DNA of 43,021 bases from Actinomycetota bacterium (GTDB lineage Bacteria > Actinomycetota > UBA4738 > HRBIN12): NCBI GenBank assembly GCA_035697485.1, contig DASSCU010000048.1, positions 1 to 43,021 of the forward strand, read 5' to 3'. The translations under genes were made by a program, and so were the position numbers. Under the pieces are notes generated by a model. The model did no database searches. It saw nothing but the letters and a program-made list of their open reading frames with translations, and was not told the origin of the DNA. This document shows positions 32,707 through 40,260 of this stretch, one piece after another (position 1 is the first letter of the stretch; each line of letters opens with the position of its first letter).

Positions 32707-34044
32707 TCAGACCGGGTCGGCCAGCCCGCTGGTCGCGCCGGCAGGCTCGGCGTCCGGCTCCTCCTCGACGCGCAGCACGAGACCGTCGACGCCCCGGACC
32801 CGCACCTTGGCGCCGGGAGCGATCGGGTCGCCCTGCGCACGGCCTCGCCACATCGCGCCTTTCACGTAGACGGGCCCCTCGGGGGCCAGCTTGCCCCGCG
32901 CCTCGCCGATCAGTCCGATCAGTCCCCTCTGCGTGTTCACGATGCGATCGCGCGACTGGAGGGCGACGGTGAGCGCGAAGCCGTAGTAGAGCAGCGACGC
33001 CACGACCGCCCCGCCGATCAGCCACGGCGAGATGCGGATCGCGTCGGCCACGCCCGACCACGCCAGCACCGATCCGGCCCCGAACGCGATCAGGCCGACC
33101 GCGGTCAGCGGGCCGAGGTTGCGCAGTCGCACGTCGAGGGTCATCAGGCAGATGCCGCCGAGCAGGAGCGCCATGCCAAGGATCGAGGGCGGCACCACCC
33201 ACAGTCCGTACGCGGCGAGGGCCAGCAGTCCGACACCCGCGAACCCCGCGAAGCCGAACCCGGGCTGCGTGATCTCGAAGGCCAGCGCGGCGAGCCCGAA
33301 CACGAGCAGGAAGTAGACCATCGAGGGGGTCGAGATCGCGTGGGCGACCCGCTGGATCGGCCCGAGGTTGTCGAAGCGCAGGGCGACGGTCCCCTCCCCG
33401 GCCTCTTCCTCGCTCGTCGCGATGCGCGTGTCGAGCGTGATCGGACCGCTCGGCGTCTGCACCGTCTGCCCGTCGACCTCGGCCAGGAAACCGGTTACCG
33501 ACGTCGCCGCAGCCGAGGCGATGCCGAGCTCGATCGCATCGGCCGCGGTCAGGGGTTCGTCGGTGCGTTCGAGCCGCGTGTCCTTGCCGCGCTCGTCGAT
33601 CCATCCCTCGATCGTGGCCTCGAGATCGGCCGGCACGTCGTCGGGGTGCACCAGGTCGATCGGCTCGAGGGGCCCGGTTTGCGACCCCGGTGCAACCCCG
33701 GCGAGCGACGACGCGTACATCAGCAGCATGCCCGCACCGGACGCGCTCGCGGGGGTGGGCCCGACCCACGCCAGCACCGGCACGTCGAGGTCGACCACGC
33801 GCTGCGCGAGGGCGACTCCGTCCTCGCCGAGGGTTCCCGAGGTGTCGAGCTGCAGCACGACGATCGCTCGGTCGCGCTCGGCCTGCGCGAGGCGATCGTC
33901 GAGGTAGCCGAGCAACGGCCGATCGATCGCGCCCTCGACGCGGAGCACCACCACCGGAGTCGCCTCGGCGGCCCCCGCCGTGGAGGTCGCGAGCGCGACG
34001 GAGAGCACGCCGAGCACGGCGGAACGCAGGGCCACGCGTCGCAT
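32707..34044 (-). CDS. NfeD-family membrane protein with ClpP-like serine-protease region
   Basis: The 445-residue protein has a signal peptide, then a ClpP/SppA-like domain (VVVLRVEGAIDRPLLGYL, VVLQLDTSGT, VPVLAWVGPTPASASGAGMLLMYA, PGSQTG) with a plausible catalytic Ser in the PASASGAG turn, four to five hydrophobic segments (about 250-385) and a C-terminal OB-fold (KGAMWRGRAQGD, VRVRGVDGLVLRVEE). This is the long NfeD form, known in archaea to cleave the hydrophobic stomatin C-terminus; no stomatin gene is adjacent here. The start at 34044 is set by a TACGAT box 7 nt upstream; an ATG at 34053 overlaps that box. It is divergent from the penicillin-binding protein gene. Confidence 0.9.
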   Translation of the reverse strand: MRRVALRSAVLGVLSVALATSTAGAAEATPVVVLRVEGAIDRPLLGYLDDRLAQAERDRAIVVLQLDTSGTLGEDGVALAQRVVDLDVPVLAWVGPTPASASGAGMLLMYASSLAGVAPGSQTGPLEPIDLVHPDDVPADLEATIEGWIDERGKDTRLERTDEPLTAADAIELGIASAAATSVTGFLAEVDGQTVQTPSGPITLDTRIATSEEEAGEGTVALRFDNLGPIQRVAHAISTPSMVYFLLVFGLAALAFEITQPGFGFAGFAGVGLLALAAYGLWVVPPSILGMALLLGGICLMTLDVRLRNLGPLTAVGLIAFGAGSVLAWSGVADAIRISPWLIGGAVVASLLYYGFALTVALQSRDRIVNTQRGLIGLIGEARGKLAPEGPVYVKGAMWRGRAQGDPIAPGAKVRVRGVDGLVLRVEEEPDAEPAGATSGLADPV

Positions 34045-34051
34045 GTCCTCC

Positions 34052-34057
34052 ATCGTA
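34052..34057 (-). promoter_or_regulatory. Leaderless -10 box of the NfeD gene
   Basis: On the minus strand TACGAT ends 7 nt before the ATG at 34044. GGAGGAC lies between but is too close to the ATG to be a normal ribosome-binding site. Confidence 0.5.
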
Positions 34058-34075
34058 CCCGCAGGCAGTGGGGGG

Positions 34076-34081
34076 TATCCT
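34076..34081 (+). promoter_or_regulatory. -10 box of the penicillin-binding protein gene
   Basis: TATCCT lies 12 nt before the ATG at 34094; transcription would give a leader of about 6 nt. The divergent NfeD -10 box is only 18 bp away, so the two promoters occupy one short region. Confidence 0.45.
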
Positions 34082-34093
34082 GGGCGCAACCGC

Positions 34094-36487
34094 ATGCCTC
34101 CGTCCTCCGTTCCCCGCCGGCCCGATCCGCGGCCGATCTCCGACCGTCCGGCATTCAAGCCGTTGGCGGCGATCCTGCTGGTGCCCGTGATCCTGTTGGC
34201 GAGCGGACTGCTGGCGTTCCTGATCGCCCCCGCGTTCGTCGGCGTCGCGTTCGGGGTGATGCGGGTCGACGCCAAGCTCTCCACGCTCGGGGCCGACTTC
34301 ACACGCATCCCTCGGTTCCCGGAACGATCGACGATCTACGCGAACGACGGGGAGACCGAGCTCGCCACCGTCTACCTCGACAACCGAGAGCTGATCCGGC
34401 TGAAGGACGTGAGCGAGGTCGCGCAGAACGCGGTGCTCGCGATCGAGGACGCTGAGTTCTACGAGCACGGCGCCCTGAACTGGAGCTCGCTCGTGCGGGC
34501 GTTGATCGAGAACGCGCAGGCGGGCGAGATCGTGCAGGGAGGATCCACGATCACGCAGCAGCTGGTGGGCGCGACCCTGGGCCTCGGGCAGTTCGACCAG
34601 AGCTTCGAAGGCAAGTTCCAGGAACTCGCGCTCGCGATCAGGGTCGAGGAGAAGTACACGAAGCCCGAGATCCTCGAGCTCTACCTGAACCAGGTCTACT
34701 TCGGGAACGGCGTCTACGGCATCGGCACGGCGGCCGAGTTCTACTTCCACAAGCCGGCTCGCAAGCTCACGTTGACCGAGGGCGCGATGCTCGCCGGCAT
34801 GATCAGGGCGCCCGAGGACTACAACCCGATCGATCACCCGAAGCGGGCGCTCGTACGACGCAACGAGGTGCTCGTGCGCATGGGCGCCCTGGGGACCGAC
34901 TCGCCCGTCGGCATCAGCGAGCAGCGGGAAGAACGGGCCAAAGCGCAGCCGGTGAAGCTGCCGAAGGGGGCCGGCAAGCTGCTCCAGAAGAAGCAGCCGT
35001 TCTTCGTCCGTTACATGATCCGCCAGGTGCTCGAGAACGCGAACGGGCAGTTCGATGCGCTGGGGCGCAGCGTCAAGGCCCGCAAACGCACGTTGTTCGA
35101 GGGGGGTCTGAAGATCACCACGACGTTCGACCCGACCTGGCAGGAGTTCGCGCAACAGGCTGCGAACCAGCCGTACCGGGTGTTCATCCCGTCGAACGGG
35201 AAGGCGCATCCCGACACGTCGATCGTCACGGTCGACACGAACACGGGCGCGATCCGCACGATGCTCTCCGGCAAGAACTTCATGGAGGACGAGCTCGCGC
35301 TCGCGACCGATCCCCACCCCACGGGCTCGGCGTTCAAGCCGTTCGTGTTGGCTGCGGCGTTCGAGCAGGGCGTGCCGCCGACCCAGACCTACTCGAGCAC
35401 CTCGCCGTTCTGCAGCCCGCTGTGGCAGGACGAGGACGGATGCGTCTCGAACGCCGAGGGGAGCGGGAAGGGGAAGGTCGACCTCTGGACGGCCACCGAG
35501 AACTCGATCAACGTCGTGTTCGCGCAGCTGATCCTCGACATCGGCCCCGAGACGGTGCCCCCGGTCGCTTCGAAGATGGGCGTCTCGAACGACCTGCCGC
35601 CGGTCGCGTCGCTCGCCACCGGGTCCGCCGAGGTCTCGCCGCTCGACATGTCGGTCGGCTTCGCCACGCTGGCGAACGGCGGTGTGCACTGCTCGCCCTA
35701 CACGGTCGAAACGATCGTGCGTGACGGCGACACCGTCTTCGAGCACGACCCCGACTGCGAACGCGTGCTGCGTCCCGACATCGCGCACCTGATCACGGCG
35801 ATGCTGCAGCGGGTGCCCGCGAGCGGCACCGCCGCGAGCGCGTTCTACGGTTGGGGCACCCGGCCCGTGGCCGGCAAGACCGGCACGTCGGACCTGAACA
35901 AAGCCGTGTGGTTCTGCGGGTACACGCGGCAGCTCGCGACCGCGATCTGGGTCGGTTCCAACGGGAACCCGTACTCGATGGGGAGCGTCTTCGGCGGCAC
36001 CGTGGCCGCGCCGATCTGGCGCACGTACATGGCTCGGGTCGTCAGCGGCATGCCGATCGAGGGCTTCCCCGAGCCTCCGCCGCCTCCGACCGCGACCGTG
36101 CCGAACGTGGTCGGCCTCGAGAAGGATCAGGCGATCGCGCGCCTCGAGGAGGCGGGCTTCAACGTGTCGGTCGTCGAGGTCGACTCGCTCGAGCCCGAGG
36201 GCATCGTCGCGGCGCAGAGCCCGGCCGGCGGCACGACGGTCGATCTCGGCATCGCCGTGAAGATCGAGGTCAGTAGCGGGAAGCCGCCGAAGACCGAGGT
36301 GCCGGGCACGATCGGCTTGGGCGCAGGCGTGGCGCAGGCCACGCTCGAGGATGCCGGGTTCGTGGTGAGGGTCGACTACGACCAGGTCGACGACGGATCG
36401 AGGGTTGGGAAGGTGATCCGCCAGGACCCGCCGGGGGGCACCCCCGCCGCCGAGGGCTCGACCGTGACGATCGTGGTGGGTCGGTAG
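34094..36487 (+). CDS. Class A penicillin-binding protein with two PASTA repeats
   Basis: The 797-residue bifunctional enzyme polymerises and cross-links peptidoglycan outside the membrane. After a membrane anchor (about 25-55) the glycosyltransferase domain has EDAEFYEHGALN (Glu118), QGGSTITQQL and LNQVYFGNGVYGIG. The transpeptidase domain has SAFK with Ser412, ENSINVVFA as the SxN motif and KTGTS (Lys595). Two PASTA repeats follow (VPNVVGLEKDQAIARLEEAG and VPGTIGLG), which bind muropeptides or unlinked glycan. The Thr-Gly-Ser-Ala-Phe form of the SxxK motif differs slightly from the common Gly-Ser-Thr-Phe. It is divergent from the NfeD gene and convergent with yqeY, 6 bp from its stop. Confidence 0.95.
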   Translation: MPPSSVPRRPDPRPISDRPAFKPLAAILLVPVILLASGLLAFLIAPAFVGVAFGVMRVDAKLSTLGADFTRIPRFPERSTIYANDGETELATVYLDNRELIRLKDVSEVAQNAVLAIEDAEFYEHGALNWSSLVRALIENAQAGEIVQGGSTITQQLVGATLGLGQFDQSFEGKFQELALAIRVEEKYTKPEILELYLNQVYFGNGVYGIGTAAEFYFHKPARKLTLTEGAMLAGMIRAPEDYNPIDHPKRALVRRNEVLVRMGALGTDSPVGISEQREERAKAQPVKLPKGAGKLLQKKQPFFVRYMIRQVLENANGQFDALGRSVKARKRTLFEGGLKITTTFDPTWQEFAQQAANQPYRVFIPSNGKAHPDTSIVTVDTNTGAIRTMLSGKNFMEDELALATDPHPTGSAFKPFVLAAAFEQGVPPTQTYSSTSPFCSPLWQDEDGCVSNAEGSGKGKVDLWTATENSINVVFAQLILDIGPETVPPVASKMGVSNDLPPVASLATGSAEVSPLDMSVGFATLANGGVHCSPYTVETIVRDGDTVFEHDPDCERVLRPDIAHLITAMLQRVPASGTAASAFYGWGTRPVAGKTGTSDLNKAVWFCGYTRQLATAIWVGSNGNPYSMGSVFGGTVAAPIWRTYMARVVSGMPIEGFPEPPPPPTATVPNVVGLEKDQAIARLEEAGFNVSVVEVDSLEPEGIVAAQSPAGGTTVDLGIAVKIEVSSGKPPKTEVPGTIGLGAGVAQATLEDAGFVVRVDYDQVDDGSRVGKVIRQDPPGGTPAAEGSTVTIVVGR

Positions 36488-36493
36488 GTCGGC

Positions 36494-36949
36494 TCAGCCG
36501 CCCAGCTTGGCCTTGACCTTCGCCTGCACGACCGAGCCGTCGACCTGGCCCTTGGCCTTACCCATGATCGTCCCCATCACCTGACCCATCTGCTGCACCG
36601 AGGTCGCGCCGGTCGAGGCGATCGCCTCGTCGACGAGGGCGTCGACGGCCTCGTCGGAGAGCTGCTCGGGTGCGTACTCGGCGAGCACCTCGCGCTCCGC
36701 AACCTCCTTCGCGACGAGCTCGCTCCGACCCGCCTGCTCGAACACCTCGATCGACTCCGTTCGCTTCTTCACCTGGCTGCCGGCGACCTCGCGCACCTCG
36801 TCGTCGCTGAGCTCGTGGCCCAGCTCGTCCTCCTTGTACCGGATCGCCGAGATCAACATGCGCAGCGTGCTCAGGCGCAGCTCGTCGCGCGACCTCATCG
36901 CGGCGGTCATCTGCTCGTGGATCTCGGCCTTCAACGTGGGATCGGTCAC
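36494..36949 (-). CDS. GatB/YqeY domain protein
   Basis: The 151-residue protein has the YqeY pattern: AAMRSRDELRLSTLRMLISAIRYKE, then VREVAGSQVKKRTESIEVFEQAGR, LAEYAPEQLSDE and a C-terminal QQMGQVMGTIMGKAKGQVDGS. The domain resembles the tRNA-binding tail of GatB, so a role in tRNA-dependent amidation or tRNA binding is often suggested but not shown. The GTG at 36949 is preceded by GGAGGAG 4 nt upstream. Only 13 bp separate this start from the divergent metallophosphoesterase ATG, so its promoter must lie inside that gene's first codons. Confidence 0.92.
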   Translation of the reverse strand: MTDPTLKAEIHEQMTAAMRSRDELRLSTLRMLISAIRYKEDELGHELSDDEVREVAGSQVKKRTESIEVFEQAGRSELVAKEVAEREVLAEYAPEQLSDEAVDALVDEAIASTGATSVQQMGQVMGTIMGKAKGQVDGSVVQAKVKAKLGG

Positions 36950-36955
36950 TACACT
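36950..36955 (+). promoter_or_regulatory. Leaderless -10 box of the metallophosphoesterase gene
   Basis: TACACT begins one base after the divergent yqeY start codon and ends 7 nt before the ATG at 36963. Its complement is part of the yqeY ribosome-binding region, so one stretch serves two purposes. Confidence 0.5.
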
Positions 36956-36962
36956 CCTCCAG

Positions 36963-37916
36963 ATGTTTCCCCGTTCGCTCACGCAGGTCCTCGGCCTCCT
37001 GGCGCTGGTCGGCGCCGGATGCGTGGCCTACGGGGTGGCGATCGAACGCCGCTGGTACCGCTTGGTGCGGCACCGCGTCGCCATCCTACCGGCCGACGGC
37101 GAGGGGCCCGAGACCCTCACCGTGCTGCATCTGAGCGACCTGCACTTCGTGCGGGGCGACGAGGGGAAGGCTCGGTTCCTCGCATCGTTGCCCGAGGCGG
37201 ACGTCACGATCGTGACCGGGGACTTCCTCGCGGAACCCGAGGCGGTCGAACGCTCGGTCGAGGCGGTCCGGTCCGTACGGGGGCGGCTGGCCTCGTGGTT
37301 CGTGCTCGGGTCGAACGACTACTACGCCCCGCGCCCGCTGAACTACCTCGCCTACTTCCGCAAGCGTCGGAAGCGCCGCCGGGCCGAGCCCGGACGGGCG
37401 CCCGACCTCGTCGCCCAGCTCACCGCCGACGGATGGGAGGACCTGACGAACGTGCGGCGCGAGCTCGCGCTCGACGGATTGCCGATCGAGTTGCTCGGCC
37501 TCGACGATGCGCACCTGCGATGGCACGACCTGACGGACGCGCCGCGGCGAGCGCCGGGCCGCTTCGGCGTGGCGGTGATGCACTCTCCCGACTCGGCCCC
37601 CGAGGCGGCAGCCCTCGGCTACGAGTTCATGGTCGCCGGGCACACCCACGGCGGGCAGGTCTGCCTGCCGTTGCCCAGTCCGCTCGGGGGCCCGCTCGTC
37701 ACGAACTGCTCGATGCCGCGGCGGCTCGCGGCCGGCCTGATCCGCATGGGCGGATCGGTACTGCACACGTCGAAGGGGCTCGGCACGAGCAAGTACGCCC
37801 CGTTCAGGTTCGCGTGCCGGCCCGAGGCGACGCTGTTGGAGCTGCGCCGAATCGCTACACTCGAAGTTCCTCGGGACGTGGCGCAGCTTGGTAGCGCGCA
37901 GCGTTCGGGACGCTGA
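36963..37916 (+). CDS. Metallophosphoesterase, 3' end inside tRNA-Pro
   Basis: The 317-residue protein has an N-terminal membrane anchor (about 8-26) and a calcineurin-type phosphoesterase domain with the metal ligands in LHLSDLHF (Asp59, His61), TGDFL (Asp87), LGSNDYY, VMHSPD and GHTHGGQ (about 225-231). This is the YkuE/YaeI-type group, often active on lipid-linked or cell-surface phosphates. The reading frame does not stop before the tRNA-Pro at 37872 but runs 45 nt into it, ending at a TGA in the anticodon stem. Thus the last 15 residues (RDVAQLGSAQRSGR and so on) are coded by tRNA sequence and are probably an unselected tail. Confidence 0.9.
   Translation: MFPRSLTQVLGLLALVGAGCVAYGVAIERRWYRLVRHRVAILPADGEGPETLTVLHLSDLHFVRGDEGKARFLASLPEADVTIVTGDFLAEPEAVERSVEAVRSVRGRLASWFVLGSNDYYAPRPLNYLAYFRKRRKRRRAEPGRAPDLVAQLTADGWEDLTNVRRELALDGLPIELLGLDDAHLRWHDLTDAPRRAPGRFGVAVMHSPDSAPEAAALGYEFMVAGHTHGGQVCLPLPSPLGGPLVTNCSMPRRLAAGLIRMGGSVLHTSKGLGTSKYAPFRFACRPEATLLELRRIATLEVPRDVAQLGSAQRSGR
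37856..37861 (+). promoter_or_regulatory. -10 box for tRNA-Pro inside the metallophosphoesterase gene
   Basis: TACACT lies 10 nt before the mature tRNA 5' end, with a TGTTGG -35-like box (37834-37839) 16 bp upstream. Both are within codons of the metallophosphoesterase. Confidence 0.45.
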
Positions 37917-37948
37917 GGTCGCGGGTTCAAATCCCGCCGTCCCGACCA
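37872..37948 (+). tRNA. tRNA-Pro (anticodon CGG), CCA encoded
   Basis: The 7-bp acceptor stem pairs CGGGACG (37872-37878) with CGTCCCG (37938-37944), followed by A and an encoded CCA. The D-loop has AGCTTGGTAGC, the anticodon stem CAGCG/CGCTG encloses loop TTCGGGA with anticodon CGG at 37906-37908, and the T-arm has GCGGGTTCAAATCCCGC. All arms pair. It reads proline codon CCG. Its first 45 nt overlap the metallophosphoesterase reading frame. Confidence 0.97.
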
Positions 37949-37959
37949 GGACACCGGAA

Positions 37960-37988
37960 GGGCGGGTCGCGCACGACGCGACCCGCCC
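37960..37988 (+). terminator. Strong hairpin terminator after tRNA-Pro
   Basis: GGGCGGGTCGCG (37960-37971) and CGCGACCCGCCC (37977-37988) form a perfect 12-bp stem with a 5-nt loop 11 nt after the tRNA. The following TCGGTCGTTG is only mildly T-rich. Confidence 0.75.
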
Positions 37989-38057
37989 TCGGTCGTTGGG
38001 GGGATCCGGCGGCGGACTCGGGCCGAGGAAAACGGTTCCGCAGAGCGCAACAGAGGT

Positions 38058-38086
38058 TTGACGCCCCCCATCTCGCTCGGTAGCCT
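38058..38086 (+). promoter_or_regulatory. Housekeeping-type promoter of the NlpC/P60 gene
   Basis: TTGACG (38058-38063) and TAGCCT (38081-38086) are 17 bp apart, close to the consensus of the principal sigma factor. Transcription would start near 38093 and give a leader of about 58 nt. Confidence 0.7.
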
Positions 38087-38096
38087 CGTGGGCGTT

Positions 38097-38147
38097 GGCT
38101 CCGGAGGACCGGAGCCTTTCGTATTCCTGTAGGCCGACCACCGGAGG
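38097..38147 (+). promoter_or_regulatory. Leader with hairpin and alternative pairing to the ribosome-binding site
   Basis: GGCTCCGG (38097-38104) pairs with CCGGAGCC (38109-38116) in an 8-bp hairpin with loop AGGA, followed by TTTCGTATT. The left arm CTCCGG (38099-38104) can instead pair with CCGGAG (38141-38146), which contains the GGAGG ribosome-binding site of the NlpC/P60 gene. The two pairings exclude each other. Whether the leader is a regulatory switch is inferred. Confidence 0.4.
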
Positions 38148-38150
38148 ACG

Positions 38151-39239
38151 ATGACCCGCACCCCGAAGCGGATCGCACGGCTCGCGGTAGCCGTCGTCTT
38201 CATCGTCCCCGCCGTCGTCGTCGCAGCAGGTTCCGCCTCGGTCGCCGCTCCCACGAAGGCCGAGGTCGAGGCCGCGCAGGCCGAGGCCAACCGGATCGGC
38301 CACGAGCTCGAGATCGCGATCGAGCAGTACAACGACGCTCGGGTCCGCCTGCAGGGCGTGCAGGACCGGCTCGCCGACGCCCTCGACGACAAGGAAGCCG
38401 CGGAGGCGATCGCTGCCGAGGCGATGGGCCAACTCGAGGACCGTGCCGTGGAGGCGTACACGGGCGCCGGCTCGCAGATGGACGTGCTGCTGGGGGCATC
38501 CGACCTCTCCGAGTTCTCCGACCGGCTCGAGTTCATGGGCGCCCTCGCGCAGAACGACGCCGACCTCGCGACGGCCGCCGAGAACGCCAGGCAGCAGGCC
38601 GAGTGGGCGGCCGAGCGTTACGCCGACACGATCGAGGAAAAGACGGCCGAGCTCGAGCAGATGCAGGCCAAACGGGCCGAGATCCAGTCGATGCTCGAGG
38701 AGCAGAAGGCGCTCGCCGCCCAGCTCGACCAGGAGTACCGCGACTACATCGAGCGTCAGGAAGCGCAGGCCGCCGCCGCAGCCGCCGCGGAAGCCGATGC
38801 GGCGAGCGACACGGGCACGAGCGGCGGCGGGAGCACCACGGGTGGTGGCGGCGGGTACGTGCCGCCGCCTGATGCGAGCGCCGCCCAGATCGCGATCGGA
38901 GCCGCCGACTCGGCGCTCGGTTCGCCCTACGTGTGGGGCACGGCCGGACCCGACACGTTCGACTGCTCGGGTCTCACCAGCTGGGCCTATGCGCAGGCAG
39001 GCGTCTACCTGCCGCACTCCTCGGCCGCGCAGGCGAGTTCCGGAGCCGTCGTGTCGTCGCTATCGGAGGCCCAGCCGGGCGACCTGCTCTTCTTCTACTC
39101 ACCGATCAGCCATGTGGCCCTCTACGTGGGAGGCGGCACGATGATCCACGCCCGGCACCCGGGACCGGGCGGCGAGGTGCAGTACGGCTCGGTCGCAGGC
39201 TACGGCACGCCGGTGGTCCAGATCGTCCGTCCGACCTGA
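38151..39239 (+). CDS. Secreted NlpC/P60 peptidoglycan endopeptidase with coiled coil
   Basis: The 362-residue protein has a signal peptide (about 1-33, ending VAA), a long coiled-coil region (about 36-205, rich in Glu, Ala and Gln, with AQAEANRIGHELEIAIEQYN), a Gly/Ser linker, and a C-terminal NlpC/P60 domain with Cys272 in FDCSGLTSW, His321 in SHVALYVGG and His333. This is the layout of RipA-type hydrolases that cut peptide stems during cell separation; the coiled coil usually binds a partner or holds the enzyme inactive. GGAGG stands 3 nt before the ATG, closer than usual. Its promoter and structured leader are described separately. Confidence 0.93.
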   Translation: MTRTPKRIARLAVAVVFIVPAVVVAAGSASVAAPTKAEVEAAQAEANRIGHELEIAIEQYNDARVRLQGVQDRLADALDDKEAAEAIAAEAMGQLEDRAVEAYTGAGSQMDVLLGASDLSEFSDRLEFMGALAQNDADLATAAENARQQAEWAAERYADTIEEKTAELEQMQAKRAEIQSMLEEQKALAAQLDQEYRDYIERQEAQAAAAAAAEADAASDTGTSGGGSTTGGGGGYVPPPDASAAQIAIGAADSALGSPYVWGTAGPDTFDCSGLTSWAYAQAGVYLPHSSAAQASSGAVVSSLSEAQPGDLLFFYSPISHVALYVGGGTMIHARHPGPGGEVQYGSVAGYGTPVVQIVRPT

Positions 39240-39256
39240 CGTCGCTCCTCCCTCGG

Positions 39257-39262
39257 TAGTCT
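39257..39262 (+). promoter_or_regulatory. Leaderless -10 box of the ECF sigma gene
   Basis: TAGTCT ends 7 nt before the GTG at 39270, with CCTGAC 16 bp upstream as a -35-like box. This looks like a housekeeping rather than an ECF promoter. Confidence 0.5.
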
Positions 39263-39269
39263 CCGCGTC

Positions 39270-39923
39270 GTGGACGCCGCCGCGAGCGCGTCCGGCGATG
39301 ACGTCGAACTGGTGCGACGCCTCCGCCGGGGTGATGAGGACGCCTTCATGTCGCTCGTCGAGCGACTGCAGCCGATCATGCTCCGCGTCGCTCGCATGTA
39401 CGTCTCATCGCAGGCCATCGCGGAGGAGGTCGTGCAGGAAGCGTGGCTCGGCGTGCTGCAGGGCATCGACCGGTTCGAGAGCCGTTCGTCGCTGCGCACG
39501 TGGATCCTGCGCATCGTGAGCAACATCGCCAAGACGCGAGGGCAACGGGAGGGACGCAGCGTGCCGTTCACGTCGCTGGCCGGCGACGATCTCGACGCTC
39601 CCGCGTTCGACCCCGATCACTTCCTCGGGGCCGGCGACGAGTGGGCCGGGCACTGGTCGACGCTTCCGACGGATTGGCGGGGACTCCCGGAGACGCGGCT
39701 GACGTCGTCCGAGACGCTCGACGCCGTTCGCCGGGCGATCGACGCGCTGCCGCCGATGCAGGCGCAGGTGATCCGTCTGCGGGACGTGCTGGGTTGGACC
39801 TCGGAGGAGGTCCGTAACGCCCTGGAGCTGTCCGAGACCAATCAGCGGGTGCTGTTGCACCGGGCTCGCGCCAAGGTGCGCGCGGCCCTGGAGCGCGAGA
39901 TGGAGATCGAGGCTTCCTCATGA
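39270..39923 (+). CDS. ECF-type RNA polymerase sigma factor
   Basis: The 217-residue protein has sigma region 2 (DEDAFMSLVERLQPIMLRVARMYV, EEVVQEAWLGVLQGIDRFESRSSLRTWILRIVSN) and region 4 (LPPMQAQVIRLRDVLGWTSEEVRNAL, LHRARAKVRAALE), with no region 1 or 3. A 60-residue linker lies between. GTG at 39270 starts the conserved frame. The anti-sigma gene overlaps its stop by four bases (ATGA), the usual arrangement. The promoters it reads cannot be named from this window. Confidence 0.94.
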   Translation: MDAAASASGDDVELVRRLRRGDEDAFMSLVERLQPIMLRVARMYVSSQAIAEEVVQEAWLGVLQGIDRFESRSSLRTWILRIVSNIAKTRGQREGRSVPFTSLAGDDLDAPAFDPDHFLGAGDEWAGHWSTLPTDWRGLPETRLTSSETLDAVRRAIDALPPMQAQVIRLRDVLGWTSEEVRNALELSETNQRVLLHRARAKVRAALEREMEIEASS

Positions 39924-40204
39924 GCGGGCTGAGCGGTGAGGATCTGACGTGCCGGGAGGTGGTGGAGGTCATCACCAACTACCTCGAGGGCGCGATGGTC
40001 GGTCCCGATCGGGCGCGGTTCGAACACCACCTCGAGGAGTGCACCGGGTGCACCGCGGTGCTCGCCCAGTTCCGGGCGACGATCGAGGCCACGGGTCTGC
40101 TCACCGAGTCCGCGGTCACCGCCGATCAGCGCGAAGCGATGCGCGAGGTGTTCAGGCGCTGGCACGAGGGTGCCGCTCCCGCCGGCCCGGGCCCACAGAT
40201 CTGA
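39920..40204 (+). CDS. Zinc-binding anti-sigma factor (zf-HC2)
   Basis: The 94-residue soluble protein has the anti-sigma zinc motif H-x3-C-x2-C (His37, Cys41, Cys44 in HHLEECTGC) with Cys11 near the N-terminus as a further ligand or thiol. The N-terminal helix ITNYLEGAM is typical of ZAS domains. It has no membrane segment, so signals would be cytoplasmic, for instance oxidation of the zinc cysteines as in RsrA-type proteins. Translation is coupled to the sigma gene through ATGA. The C-terminal 25 residues are unlike the rest of the family and rich in Gly, Ala and Pro. Confidence 0.9.
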   Translation: MSGLSGEDLTCREVVEVITNYLEGAMVGPDRARFEHHLEECTGCTAVLAQFRATIEATGLLTESAVTADQREAMREVFRRWHEGAAPAGPGPQI

Positions 40205-40260
40205 CCTTCCGCTCGGTCTCACGACCCGGCGGGTCCTCGGAGGCGACCGACGGAGCGATG

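Noticed and set aside
38093-38150. c-di-AMP (ydaO-type) riboswitch before the NlpC/P60 gene
   Set aside because: The leader is only about 58 nt long and lacks the conserved blocks of that riboswitch.
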